Shown: piece after piece, positions 1-9,800 of the stretch
Numbering within the stretch: position 1 is the stretch's first letter
Layout: every line of letters begins with the position of its first letter
Assembly (NCBI GenBank): GCA_964452915.1
Contig: CAYVNW010000012.1
Span: 1-60,512 of the forward strand
DNA length: 60,512 nucleotides
Source: Colivivens sp964452915
Lineage (GTDB): Bacteria > Bacteroidota > Bacteroidia > Bacteroidales > Bacteroidaceae
Direction: 5' to 3'
Notes under the pieces: generated by a model
What the model was told of the DNA's origin: nothing
What the model saw: the letters and a program-made list of their open reading frames with translations, nothing else
Databases searched by the model: none
Made by a program: the position numbers and the translations under genes

Positions 1-767
1 TTTCTATTATGCTTTAATTGTTAATTCGGTGTAAAGTAATTCTGTATTAAGTCACAAGAAAGTCCTTGTCAAGTAAACACCTTATATTATATATAAGCGG
101 CTCATTGGCGCATCTCTAAGTTTATGACAGGCCTGGGGATGCCGCTTTAAATGGGTACTGCGAAATGAAGGACTAAGCCTCTTATATAGAAATGTTAAAA
201 CTTTTCATTAAATACATTGCAGCTTTTCAAATTATGAGAAACATCTTGTTTGATTGTGCAAAGTGTGCAATTACTAAAAATTATGCGCCCAACTGGATTT
301 TTTGAATTTCCCAATTGGGAAAATTTTTTTTTCAACTGGGTAATTTTAGAGGGGCTGATCGGCTCTGGAACGGGTCGTATGGTGTGCAATTATTTGTTGG
401 TATGTGGTAGTTGTTGGCTATGTTTCTAAATGGCGTATAATATGACCGTTTAAGAGGGTGGTAATATTTGTGCCGTGCTTATTCCATCAATGGGGCTCTG
501 TTGTTGGTCGACTTTGCAACGCTCGATTAACAAACATCAGTGATAATCACAATAAGTCAAATATAATCAGTATTAATGTTTAACTGAATCAACTTATTTA
601 AGATCCAAGACAAGCAAGTAGTCAACCTAAACAAAGAAACCACATGCTGTAAAAAAGGTCTTGCTTAGACGTATTTGAAATTTCCGCTATGCAGGTATGA
701 CATGGCGGAATGGCATTGAAAGGAATAAAAAGTAAGCATCGGATGTAATGCGTGTTGTTTTTATTTG
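1..767. other. Gene-free leading region with degenerate repeats and hairpins
   Basis: No reading frame here looks like a real gene; the only one over 60 codons (195-389, minus) crosses the repeat described next. Visible structure: AAGCGGC at 95-101 pairs with GCCGCTT at 141-147 and could close a hairpin; three degenerate CCCAAnTGG units lie at 288-340; and TTCCGCTATG (682-691) pairs with CATGGCGGAA (701-710) across a 9-nt loop, with one G-U pair, about 60 bp upstream of the DPP III promoter. None has a T-run that would make it a clear terminator. The gene to the left of the window is not visible. Confidence 0.5.
288..340. repeat. Three degenerate tandem units containing CCCAAnTGGG, the middle one a perfect palindrome
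   Basis: Unit 1 begins CCCAACTGG at 288, unit 2 CCCAATTGGG at 310 and unit 3 CAACTGGG at 333, so the period is about 22-23 bp with T-rich spacers. The central unit sits in a perfect 20-bp palindrome at 305-324 (AATTTCCCAATTGGGAAATT). It resembles intergenic repeat debris rather than coding sequence; function unknown. Confidence 0.6.
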
Positions 768-775
768 TATCTTTG
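768..775 (+). promoter_or_regulatory. Bacteroidetes -7 box for the DPP III operon
   Basis: TATCTTTG matches the Bacteroidetes -7 consensus TAnnTTTG and lies 37 bp before the ATG at 813. No good -33 TTG is present at the 20-bp spacing, so recognition may rely on the -7 box. It is the only clear promoter before the gene run 813-6766. Confidence 0.6.
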
Positions 776-812
776 CACGAAAATATGTTTTGTGCCTAAG
801 CAATAATAATTT

Positions 813-2846
813 ATGAAAGGAATCATCAAAGCCATGGCTATATCAGCTTTTACTTTAACTTCGTGCACTGCGCCGAAGGACAGTGCGGCCGATAGTGACA
901 ATTTTGAGTATGCAAACGAACGTTTTGCTGACTTGCAGATGTTGCGCTACAAGGTCGAAGGATTCGAACATTTGAGTTTGAACCAGAAAATCTTTATATA
1001 CTATCTTTCTGAGGCTGCCTTGTATGGGCGTGACATTCTGTATGACCAGAATTGTAAGTACAATCTAAGGATACGTCACGTATTGGAGTCTATATATCAG
1101 GCTGACTCGTTATTAGTTGATCATAATACTGATGACTTCATGGCGATGGAAGTATATTTGAAGAGAGTATGGTTTTCCAATGGCATACATCATCACTACG
1201 GTACGGAGAAGTTTGTGCCGGGCTTCAGTGAAGGTTGGTTCAGAAACCAGTGGGCGAAATGTGCGGATGTCATTGGTGATATTGACATGGATGAGATCTG
1301 TAAGGTTATATTCGATCCTACGGTATTGCCTAAACGGGTGAACTTGGCAGAAGGGCAAGACCTTATAAAAACTTCGGCGAGCAATTATTATGATGGTGTA
1401 ACACAAAAAGAGGCGGAAGACTATTATCTCGCAGAGAAGGAAAAGGGAGATCCCGAGCATCCTGTGATGTATGGTATGAACAGCCGTTTGGTAAAGGACG
1501 CTGATGGGAAAATATACGAGAAGCGTTGGACTACCAACGGACTTTATGGTCAAGCACTGACGCAGATTGTTAAGTATCTGAAACTCGCAAGTCAATATGC
1601 GGAAGACGAACAACAGAAGGCGGTAATTGCCAAATTGATTGACTACTATGCTACCGGCGATCTAAAGACTTTCGATGAGTATTCTATTCTGTGGGTGGAG
1701 AACACGCAACCTTTGATTGACTTTACAAATGGCTTTATAGAGTGTTATGGTGATCCGTTGGGACTGAAATGTTCTTGGGAGGCTATAGTCAACTTTAAAG
1801 ATCTTGAGGCTACAAAACGTACGGAGTGCCTTAGCAAAAATGCACAGTGGTTCGAGGACAACTCACCGGTTGACCCACAGTTCAAGAAAAAGAATGTAAA
1901 AGGAATATCGGCAAAAGTGATAACAGCCGCAATACTCGGAGGCGACCTATATCCGTCAACAGCTATTGGCATTAACTTACCTAATTCAGATTGGATTAGA
2001 AAAGAATACGGTAGTAAATCAGTTACCATAGGTAATCTGACAGAAGCATACAGTAAAGCCGCGGGCAGTGGTATGCGTAAAGAATTCTGCTATTCTCAAG
2101 AGGAAGTCGATTTAATCGATAAATATGGTGATACGACAGACGACCTGCACACGGACCTGCACGAATGTCTCGGACATGGTTCCGGCAAATTGCTGCCTGG
2201 CGTGGACGGTGACAGTCTGAAAGCATACGGGTCTACAATTGAAGAGGCGCGTGCTGACTTGTTCGGTCTTTATTATATTGCTGATCAAAAGTTGGTAGAC
2301 TTAGGTTTGACTCCAAATTTAGACGCATACAAGGCTCAGTACTACAGCTATATGATGAACGGGCTCATGACACAGTTGGTCCGTATCCAGCCAGGCAACA
2401 ACATTGAAGAGGCTCACATGCGTAACAGGTCGCTGATAGCTCATTGGTGTTATGAAAAAGGCAAAGCAGATAATGTCGTTGAGCTTGTCAAGAAGAATGG
2501 CAAGACCTATGTGAAAATAAACGATTACGTGAAACTTAGGAATTTGTTCGGAGAACTTCTTGCTGAAATCCAGCGCATAAAGAGTACAGGTGATTATCCG
2601 GCTGCTCAGAAGTTGGTAGAGGATTACGGAGTGAAGGTGAATCCGGAACTTCATAAAGAAATACTTGAACGTTACAAAGCGTTGGATCTCGCTCCATATA
2701 AGGGTTTCATTAATCCGGTATATACAGTGGTCAAGGATACGGATGGGAACATAAGTGATGTGAAGATAAACTATACAGAAGGGTATGCAGAACAAATGCT
2801 CAGATACAGCAGAGACTACCATACACTCCCTCTTGTCAACAATTAA
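813..2846 (+). CDS. Dipeptidyl peptidase III (peptidase family M49), lipoprotein
   Basis: A 677-residue zinc exopeptidase expected to remove dipeptides from the N-terminus of short peptides. The M49 zinc motif is present as HECLGH at residues 450-455, followed by EEARAD at about 477-482, which supplies the third ligand. The N-terminus is a short signal sequence ending in a lipobox (TLTSC, Cys18), so the mature enzyme should be a lipid-anchored envelope protein. Bacteroides thetaiotaomicron has a characterised DPP III, and such proteins are sometimes mislabelled as dihydrofolate reductase in databases; nothing here resembles DHFR. It starts a run of overlapping genes; the next start lies inside its last 62 bp. 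Family assignment is firm; location is inferred from the lipobox. Confidence 0.93.
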   Translation: MKGIIKAMAISAFTLTSCTAPKDSAADSDNFEYANERFADLQMLRYKVEGFEHLSLNQKIFIYYLSEAALYGRDILYDQNCKYNLRIRHVLESIYQADSLLVDHNTDDFMAMEVYLKRVWFSNGIHHHYGTEKFVPGFSEGWFRNQWAKCADVIGDIDMDEICKVIFDPTVLPKRVNLAEGQDLIKTSASNYYDGVTQKEAEDYYLAEKEKGDPEHPVMYGMNSRLVKDADGKIYEKRWTTNGLYGQALTQIVKYLKLASQYAEDEQQKAVIAKLIDYYATGDLKTFDEYSILWVENTQPLIDFTNGFIECYGDPLGLKCSWEAIVNFKDLEATKRTECLSKNAQWFEDNSPVDPQFKKKNVKGISAKVITAAILGGDLYPSTAIGINLPNSDWIRKEYGSKSVTIGNLTEAYSKAAGSGMRKEFCYSQEEVDLIDKYGDTTDDLHTDLHECLGHGSGKLLPGVDGDSLKAYGSTIEEARADLFGLYYIADQKLVDLGLTPNLDAYKAQYYSYMMNGLMTQLVRIQPGNNIEEAHMRNRSLIAHWCYEKGKADNVVELVKKNGKTYVKINDYVKLRNLFGELLAEIQRIKSTGDYPAAQKLVEDYGVKVNPELHKEILERYKALDLAPYKGFINPVYTVVKDTDGNISDVKINYTEGYAEQMLRYSRDYHTLPLVNN

Positions 2847-3408
2847 ACAGGAACTACATGCCAACATGAATGGTGTGGCTTCGGCTGCAATGCACCGTAC
2901 GGATGATTATCGGGTTAATTACGGTGTTGAGCTTCCACGGTTGCAGGAGATAGCGGCTGAATATGGAAAGAGTCATCAGTTAGCTCAGGAATTATGGAAA
3001 GAACCGATAAGGGAATGCAAGATACTTGCGACCATGATTCAACCGGTAGATTCTTTCTATGCGGAGATCGCTGATATTTGGGTTGAGAGCATACACACAG
3101 TGGAGATAGCGCAATTGGCATGCCTGAACTTGTTCCAGTACTTGCCATACGCTACAGACAAGGCTTTTCAATGGATCGCGTCAGATATAGAGATTCAACA
3201 AATTTGCGGATTCAGCACTATGTATCATTTGATGCGGAAGAATGAATTACAAGAGCGGACGATAGACGAACTTAAAGATCAAGCCAATGCAGTAGAGACA
3301 ACTTCATGTATGGCTCTTAAGAAATTGGCAAATAATGTAATTAGTTTATTAGAAGAAAAATATGGGAGAAAACAGCAGGCTCACTCAGGCGAAACGAATC
3401 TTGCTTGA
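2785..3408 (+). CDS. DNA alkylation repair (AlkD-like, HEAT-repeat) protein
   Basis: A 207-residue protein resembling AlkD/DNA-alkylation-repair proteins, which are alpha-helical HEAT-like folds that bind DNA; characterised members excise alkylated bases. The start of the fold is seen as MNGVxSAAM, then NYGVELPRLQEIA. I chose the ATG at 2785 because relatives carry about 20 residues before the MNGV segment and because AGAAGGG precedes it; the alternative ATG at 2866 would remove that helix. The gene overlaps the DPP III gene by 62 bp and the Fur gene by 47 bp, so translation is probably coupled. Whether it keeps glycosylase activity cannot be judged here. Confidence 0.72.
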   Translation: MQNKCSDTAETTIHSLLSTIKQELHANMNGVASAAMHRTDDYRVNYGVELPRLQEIAAEYGKSHQLAQELWKEPIRECKILATMIQPVDSFYAEIADIWVESIHTVEIAQLACLNLFQYLPYATDKAFQWIASDIEIQQICGFSTMYHLMRKNELQERTIDELKDQANAVETTSCMALKKLANNVISLLEEKYGRKQQAHSGETNLA

Positions 3409-3850
3409 TTATATAGAGCTGAAGAAGATGAGAAAGACTCCGGAACGGTTGGCTGTCCTGGAGGCTGTCTATTCGCTTGGCACTCCCTTCACTGTGGACT
3501 TGTTGAAGGATTATCTTGATGGGATCTTCCCCGTAAATAGGGTCACTGTATACAATAATCTGGAGTTGTTCTTCAAGGCAGGAATTGTGATAAAACACCC
3601 GATTGGAGGAGGTGCGTTTGAGTACGAGGCCTGCGTGCAGACGCAAACACACCATCATTTGATATGTAATGTATGTGGTCAGATTTTTGAATTCAAAGAT
3701 GCCAGTGTAGAGCAGTTCTTCGCCGACAAGAAATATAGGAAATTTAAAATGACAAATTGCTCCGTCATAATATATGGCATTTGCAATAAGTGCCAGAATA
3801 GACTGAGTAGAGAGAAACGGAAACTAAAACAAAATAAAGATACAAAATGA
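3362..3850 (+). CDS. Fur-family metal-responsive transcription regulator
   Basis: A 162-residue winged-helix repressor of the Fur/Zur/PerR family. The N-terminal half (to about residue 80) is the DNA-binding domain with the family segment RVTVYNNLELF. The C-terminal half carries HHH at 97-99 and two CxxC pairs, Cys102/Cys105 and Cys141/Cys144, the structural zinc site. The residues visible do not separate iron, zinc or peroxide sensing. It overlaps the AlkD-like gene and shares an ATGA overlap with purA, so regulator and purine gene should be co-translated. Reporting it simply as Fur would be too specific. Confidence 0.88.
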   Translation: MGENSRLTQAKRILLDYIELKKMRKTPERLAVLEAVYSLGTPFTVDLLKDYLDGIFPVNRVTVYNNLELFFKAGIVIKHPIGGGAFEYEACVQTQTHHHLICNVCGQIFEFKDASVEQFFADKKYRKFKMTNCSVIIYGICNKCQNRLSREKRKLKQNKDTK

Positions 3851-5109
3851 AAGTAGATGTACTTTTAGGTCTTCAATGGGGAGACGAAGGCAAAGGTAAG
3901 GTTGTTGATGTCCTTACTCCTAAATATGATGTTGTGGCAAGATTTCAGGGTGGACCTAACGCTGGACATACACTCGAGTTTGAAGGACAAAAATATGTTC
4001 TTCGTTCAATTCCTTCAGGCATTTTCCAAGGTGACAAAATTAATATTATAGGTAACGGGGTGGTTTTGGCCCCTGACCTGTTTATGGATGAGGCTAAAGA
4101 ATTGGAAAAATCGGGACATGACTTGAAGGAGCGTCTTCATATATCGAAGAAGGCTCATTTAATAATGCCAACACACCGGCTGCTCGATGCAGCAAATGAG
4201 GCTGCTAAAGGTAAGAATAAAGTTGGAACAACCGGAAAAGGCATAGGCCCGACTTATACTGATAAAGTAAGCCGTAATGGTCTCCGCGTTGGTGATATTC
4301 TTGATCATTTCGAAGAGAAGTATGCTGCACATAAAGCCCGTCATATCGAAATGCTAAATGCTCTCAATTATACCGACTATGATATCACAGAGGTTGAAAA
4401 ACATTGGATGGAGGGGATAGAATATATGAAGCAATTCCATCTAGTGGATAGTGAGCACGAAGTGAACAATCTGCTGAAAGAAGGCAAGTCGATTCTTTGC
4501 GAAGGGGCACAAGGAACGATGCTGGATGTGGATTTCGGATCTTATCCTTATGTTACGTCGAGCAATACAATTTGTGCGGGTGCTTGTACTGGCCTCGGTT
4601 TAGGACCAAACAAGATAGGCGAAGTATATGGTATCATTAAAGCCTATTGCACGCGCGTTGGAGCAGGTCCGTTCCCTACAGAGTTGTTTGACGAGACAGG
4701 TAGCAAGATTCGCTCGATTGGACATGAATATGGTGCTGTTACAGGTCGTGAACGCCGGTGTGGATGGATTGACCTTGTGGCATTAAAGTATGCTGTTATG
4801 ATTAATGGTGTCACTAAGCTGATCATGATGAAGAGTGATGTGCTCGATGGTTTCGACACGGTGAAGGCATGTGTAGCTTATAAGCAGAATGGGCAGTTTG
4901 TTGACTATTTCCCTTATGATATTAACGAGGGAATAGAACCTATATACGTAGAGATGCCAGGCTGGAAGCAAGACCTGTCGAAATGTACATCCGAAGCAGA
5001 TTTTCCACAAGCATTCAAGGACTACATCGCATTCTTGGAGAAACAGCTTGAGACTCCGATTGCAATTGTCTCTGTAGGTCCTGATCGTGAGCAGACTATT
5101 GTGAGATAG
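3847..5109 (+). CDS. purA: Adenylosuccinate synthetase
   Basis: 420 residues, normal length for PurA. It joins IMP and aspartate using GTP to make adenylosuccinate, the first committed step to AMP, in the cytoplasm. The N-terminal GTP-binding loop GDEGKGK is at residues 12-18, followed by GGPNAGHT and later by GTTGKGIGPTY, all typical of the family. Its ATG overlaps the stop of the Fur-family gene by 4 bp, and aroA begins 26 bp downstream, giving an operon that mixes regulation, purine and shikimate genes. Confidence 0.97.
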   Translation: MKVDVLLGLQWGDEGKGKVVDVLTPKYDVVARFQGGPNAGHTLEFEGQKYVLRSIPSGIFQGDKINIIGNGVVLAPDLFMDEAKELEKSGHDLKERLHISKKAHLIMPTHRLLDAANEAAKGKNKVGTTGKGIGPTYTDKVSRNGLRVGDILDHFEEKYAAHKARHIEMLNALNYTDYDITEVEKHWMEGIEYMKQFHLVDSEHEVNNLLKEGKSILCEGAQGTMLDVDFGSYPYVTSSNTICAGACTGLGLGPNKIGEVYGIIKAYCTRVGAGPFPTELFDETGSKIRSIGHEYGAVTGRERRCGWIDLVALKYAVMINGVTKLIMMKSDVLDGFDTVKACVAYKQNGQFVDYFPYDINEGIEPIYVEMPGWKQDLSKCTSEADFPQAFKDYIAFLEKQLETPIAIVSVGPDREQTIVR

Positions 5110-5135
5110 CTGATAAAGACGGAGAGCCAAGTAGC

Positions 5136-6359
5136 ATGGTGCTTATGAAAGTGAAAGTAACAGCTCCTAATGAAATACGTCAGTGTACCATTGTATTGCC
5201 GCCGTCGAAGAGTATTGCTAACAGAGTACTTATTATGTCTGCGCTTAATGGTATTCCGCCATCGAAAGTGCTGAGACAACCGGTGACTGAACTATGCGAT
5301 GATATACGCGTGGTGGTTGAGATGCTTCAATCCAAGGATCCTACAGTGGATGTGGGAGCTGCCGGGACTGCAATGCGTTTCGCTACTGCTTTTCTGGCTG
5401 TAAGCAAAGGTTCGAAGACCATTACAGGTACTGCGCGTTTACAGGAACGTCCGATTGGTATCCTTGTGGATGCATTAAGGCTGTTGGGCGCTGATATCGA
5501 ATATCTTGGTAAGACAGGCTACCCACCACTCAAGATAAAAGGTAATCCTGAAATGCAAGGCGGAACAATCTCTCTTGATGGAAGTGTGAGCTCACAATTC
5601 ATTTCGGCTTTACTTATGATCGCTCCTGTATTAAGGAATGGCCTTGTATTAAAATTGAAAGGACAAGTTGTCTCAGTACCTTATATCAGTATAACGATCG
5701 GTTTGATGAAGAGTTTTGGCGCTACTGTCGGATGGATGAGTAAGGACACAATAGCCGTCTCTCATGGGTATAATTATACTGACAGAGATGGTTTTGTACA
5801 GGTAGAGTCGGATTGGACGGCTGCATCTTATTGGTATGAAATTGCTTCAATCGCTAATCTTGACAACCCTTTTAAACTGCCGGGCTTAATGGCTGACAGC
5901 CTTCAGGGTGATAAGGTTTGTGATAGCATATACAAGTTGATATCTCAACATCGTTTGGCAGGCAGTATGCTGGAATATGATTTCAAAGACTGTCCTGATT
6001 TGGTACAGACAGTAGTTGTAACATGCTGCATGGAAGGGATTCCCTTTCACTTTACAGGCCTGCGTACGTTGAGAATAAAAGAGACGGACCGCATACTGGC
6101 GTTGCAGACCGAACTTACGAAACTCGGATATTACTTAGAAACGTCTGATGATGCTATGACGTGGAACGGGAGGTATGAGTCTGTTGAAGTAGTTCCGCCA
6201 ATTGCAACTTACAATGACCATAGGATGGCAATGGCTTTCGCTCCTTGTGCCTTGAAGTTTGAAAATATTATCATAGAGGATCCGTCGGTAGTCAATAAAT
6301 CTTATCCAACGTATTGGTCAGACTTGGAAAAAGCAGGGTTTGTATTATGTTATATTTGA
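5136..6359 (+). CDS. aroA: 3-phosphoshikimate 1-carboxyvinyltransferase (EPSP synthase)
   Basis: 407 residues. It transfers the enolpyruvyl group of PEP to shikimate 3-phosphate, the penultimate step to chorismate. Family signatures are PPSKSIANR near the N-terminus, GAAGTAMRF for the PEP loop, RIKETDR late in the protein and DHRMAMAFA near the C-terminus. A second in-frame ATG at 5145 (MKVKV) is an equally possible start. The last 13 bp overlap the start of the next small gene, which suggests coupled translation. Confidence 0.95.
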   Translation: MVLMKVKVTAPNEIRQCTIVLPPSKSIANRVLIMSALNGIPPSKVLRQPVTELCDDIRVVVEMLQSKDPTVDVGAAGTAMRFATAFLAVSKGSKTITGTARLQERPIGILVDALRLLGADIEYLGKTGYPPLKIKGNPEMQGGTISLDGSVSSQFISALLMIAPVLRNGLVLKLKGQVVSVPYISITIGLMKSFGATVGWMSKDTIAVSHGYNYTDRDGFVQVESDWTAASYWYEIASIANLDNPFKLPGLMADSLQGDKVCDSIYKLISQHRLAGSMLEYDFKDCPDLVQTVVVTCCMEGIPFHFTGLRTLRIKETDRILALQTELTKLGYYLETSDDAMTWNGRYESVEVVPPIATYNDHRMAMAFAPCALKFENIIIEDPSVVNKSYPTYWSDLEKAGFVLCYI

Positions 6360-6766
6360 TTCTTGCGCTTTGCGCATTGGGAGCTATTGCTTTAGTTATA
6401 GGTTTCTTCCGTAACAGATCATTGAAGAAGAAACTTGCAAAAGGTGAGATTACAGAATTGCCATCAATAGTACAAGTCGCCAATATGGAGTGCTGTGGTC
6501 AGCATGAAGTGTGCGAGAAGGAAAGCTTGCTGGCTGCTGTAAGCAAAGAAATTGAATATTATGATGATGAAGAGCTGGACCGCTATCGTGGAACTTCATC
6601 TGACGCATATTCAGATGAAGCTGTAGATGAGTTCCGTGATGTTCTTTATACAATGAAAGAAGATGAAGTTGCAGGCTGGGTCAGAAGTCTGCAACTTCGT
6701 GCTGTGGAACTACCAGACGCATTGAAGGATGAGGTGTTCTTGATTGTAGGCGAACGAAGGCGTTGA
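6347..6766 (+). CDS. Small membrane-anchored protein with CCGQHEVC motif, unknown function
   Basis: 139 residues from the ATG at 6347, which directly precedes the membrane segment (residues 2-21) and overlaps the end of aroA by 13 bp; an upstream in-frame start at 6314 would add 11 non-hydrophobic residues. After a basic stretch comes a compact cysteine motif (ECCGQHEVCEK), then an acidic, tyrosine-rich region (EIEYYDDEELD) and a C-terminal helical part. It resembles a protein conserved across Bacteroidales, sometimes loosely named phospholipase; I see no phospholipase motif. The Cys/His cluster may bind metal. Function not known. Confidence 0.75.
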   Translation: MLYLILALCALGAIALVIGFFRNRSLKKKLAKGEITELPSIVQVANMECCGQHEVCEKESLLAAVSKEIEYYDDEELDRYRGTSSDAYSDEAVDEFRDVLYTMKEDEVAGWVRSLQLRAVELPDALKDEVFLIVGERRR

Positions 6767-6814
6767 TATTACTTGCCAATTATTGATAACAACCATCGGA
6801 AAAGCGCAATCTTT

Positions 6815-9800
6815 TTAATTCACTTGCATCATAATAATGTCTGAATGCATTTGAAGGTAGTTAACAAATTCTTTGCTTATCTCTATCTTGCTTTCTGAGT
6901 GCAATTCAATAGGGCGGTTGTCATCACTTTCGCTAATAATAAAATCAAGAGCTGTATCACCTTTATATTTGTCTGCCAGTTCAGACAATTCGTTCGCAAT
7001 TTCGTATGTCAGATCGTCAAGACGCATTGAGAGTGTCACTTTGTTGAGCAATGTCTTTTTAACTTCAGAAAGTAATTCTACTGATGTTATGTTGAGTTCC
7101 AACAAGTTAGGATTCCATTTGAAACGAGGCACTACTTGTGCGCGAATGAATATTGGTAAGTCTGGCATAAAGAGATGACGCACAGTCATCCATTTCGCAC
7201 CAAACAGTTTGAGTTGATGTGAATTCTTAAAGTCTTCAATCTTTACAAATCCACAGGGCGACCCGTCTTTAGTTGTTCCGACTTTTATTTCAGTTACGAT
7301 TCCTGCAAATGTAATCTCTGTTCGCCCTCTAAGATTTGTGAGGTCATCGAGTTCATCCAGCTGGGTGTTGCACACATTATTTATAATAACAGCATATTCA
7401 TCGAGAGGATGTGCCGATAAGTAGATACCCACCAGCTCTCGTTCTTTATTAAGGCGCTCAATATCGCTTATCTCTTGGATGTCTGCTGGGAGTGGAGGAT
7501 GAACAGTTGCAATTTCGATCTCTCCAAACAAACCACCCCTTGCCTCGGCTTTATCCGATTGGTATACATTGCCGTAGCGTATGAGTGTGTCAAGAAATTC
7601 TTCACCATTTGCTGATTTGGAAAAGAATGTCTCCCTTGAAAGTCCGAACGAGTCAAACGTCCCTGCCCATACGAGGCATTCGAGACTTTTCCGGTTGCAT
7701 GATGATGCGCTTACACGTTCAAAGAAATCAAAAATATCTTTGTATGGGCCGTTTTTCTCTCGTTCCTCTATTATTGAGTTTACCGCACTTGAGCCTACTC
7801 CTTTTATTGCAGCAAGTCCAAATCGGATACTACCAGTACGGTTGACAGAGAATTTTACCTTACTTTCATTGATATCAGGTCCGAGAATCTTTATGCTCAT
7901 TGATCTGCATTCATCCATGAGCTTGCTAATCTCGCTAATGTCGGCTAAGCTCCGGCTCATTACTGCTGCCATCCATTGTGCCGGATAGTTGGCTTTGAGG
8001 TATGCGGTTTGGAACGCAACCCAGGAATAGCATGTAGCATGACTCTTGTTGAATGCGTAAGAGGCAAATTTTTCCCAGTCGTTCCATATTTTATCAAGAA
8101 TCTTTGGGTCGTATCCATTTGCTTTTCCGCCTTCAATGAATTTTGGCTTCATTGCATCAACAATATCTTTTTTCTTTTTTCCCATGGCCTTACGGAGAGC
8201 GTCTGATTCTCCTCGTGTGAAGTTGGCGAGTTGGCGCGAGAGCAGCATGACTTGCTCTTGATATACCGTAATTCCATATGTGTCTTTCAGATATTTTTCC
8301 ATGCATGGTATATCATATTCTATAGGCTTACGGCCCAGTTTCCTATCAATGAAATCAGGAATATAGTCCATCGGGCCTGGCCGATATAAGGCGTTCATGG
8401 CTATTAAGTCTTCGAATACTCCAGGTTGGAGTTCTCGCAAATACTTCTGCATTCCGGCAGATTCAAACTGGAATGTTCCTATTGTTTTCCCATCACAGTA
8501 AAGCTGATAGGTTGCGGGGTCAGTTATATCGAGGTTGTCAATATCTATTTCAATTCCAAGGCTGTCACGTATATTTGCCACTGCTTCTTTCAGTTGGGAA
8601 AGTGTTTTCAGTCCGAGGAAGTCCATCTTGATAAGCCCGGTCTCCTCGATGACGTGGCCATCGTACTGAGTACAGTTGACTCTTTCGTGTGTTTCTTTGT
8701 CCTCAGCAGTGCTTACCGGTACCCAATCGGTGATGTCGTCACGGCAGATGATGGTTCCGCATGCATGTACGCCGGTATTGCGGACGTTGTTTTCCAGCAT
8801 TTGAGCATATTCAATGGTAGTACGCAAATTCTCATCAGGTGATGTCGCAGCGTCGTGCACTTCCTTGACGCATTCGATCACATTTTTGAGATTCATTTTC
8901 TTACCATTAGGAAGTTTGTCCGGAATTGCTTTGCAGATGGCGTTTACCACGTTGAGAGGTATCTTTTGTACGCGGGCAACATCCTTTATGGCAAGCTTGG
9001 TGGCCATAGTTCCATATGTGATGATATGTGCGACTTTTTCTGCGCCATATTTATCAGTAACCCATTGGAGTACCTTGTTCCGCCCGTCATCGTCGAAGTC
9101 CACATCAATATCAGGAAGTGATATACGGTCTGGATTGAGAAAACGCTCAAACAGAAGGTCATATTTTATTGGATCGATCTTTGTAATTTCAAGGCAATAT
9201 GCAACTACTGAACCTGCTGCGGAACCTCTTCCTGGTCCTACCCATACTCCAAGTTGCTCTCGTGCCGCGCGTATATAGTCTTGCACAATGAGAAAGTAGC
9301 CAGGGAATCCCATGGTTTTCATTATATGCAATTCGAATTTGATTTGTTGGGCTACATTAGGCGGTATAGGATCGCCGTAATACTTCTTTGCGCCATCATA
9401 AGCAAGTTTTGCCAAATAGTCAGCTTCGAATTTAATCCTGTACAGTTTGTCATATCCTCCAAGTTTTTGAATCTTCTTGTCCGCTGCCTCTTTCGAAAGC
9501 ACAACATTGCCGTTTTCATCCTGTGTGAATTCGTCGAACAAGTCTTTCTCGGTTAAGCGACTGCGATATTCTTCTTCCGTGCCGAATTCTTTTGGAATAT
9601 CGAAGTTCGGCATGATAGGGTCATGATTAATATTATATGCCTCAACTTTGTTTAGTACTTCCAGTGTATTGGAAAGAGCCTCAGGAATGTCGGAAAAGAC
9701 TTCATTCATTTCTTCCTTAGTTTTCATCCATTCCTGCTTAGAATAGAGTAAACGTTTAGGATCGTCCAAATCTTTACCGGTACTTAAGCAAAGCAAACGG

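Noticed and set aside
351..359. GGGGCTGAT considered as a tmRNA start
   Set aside because: No tag reading frame or tRNA-like 3' end follows.
195..389. 64-codon frame on the minus strand
   Set aside because: It runs through the degenerate CCCAAnTGGG repeats, has no promoter or ribosome site nearby and no recognisable domain.
1113..1613. 166-codon frame on the minus strand
   Set aside because: Lies wholly within the DPP III gene, which has clear zinc motifs.
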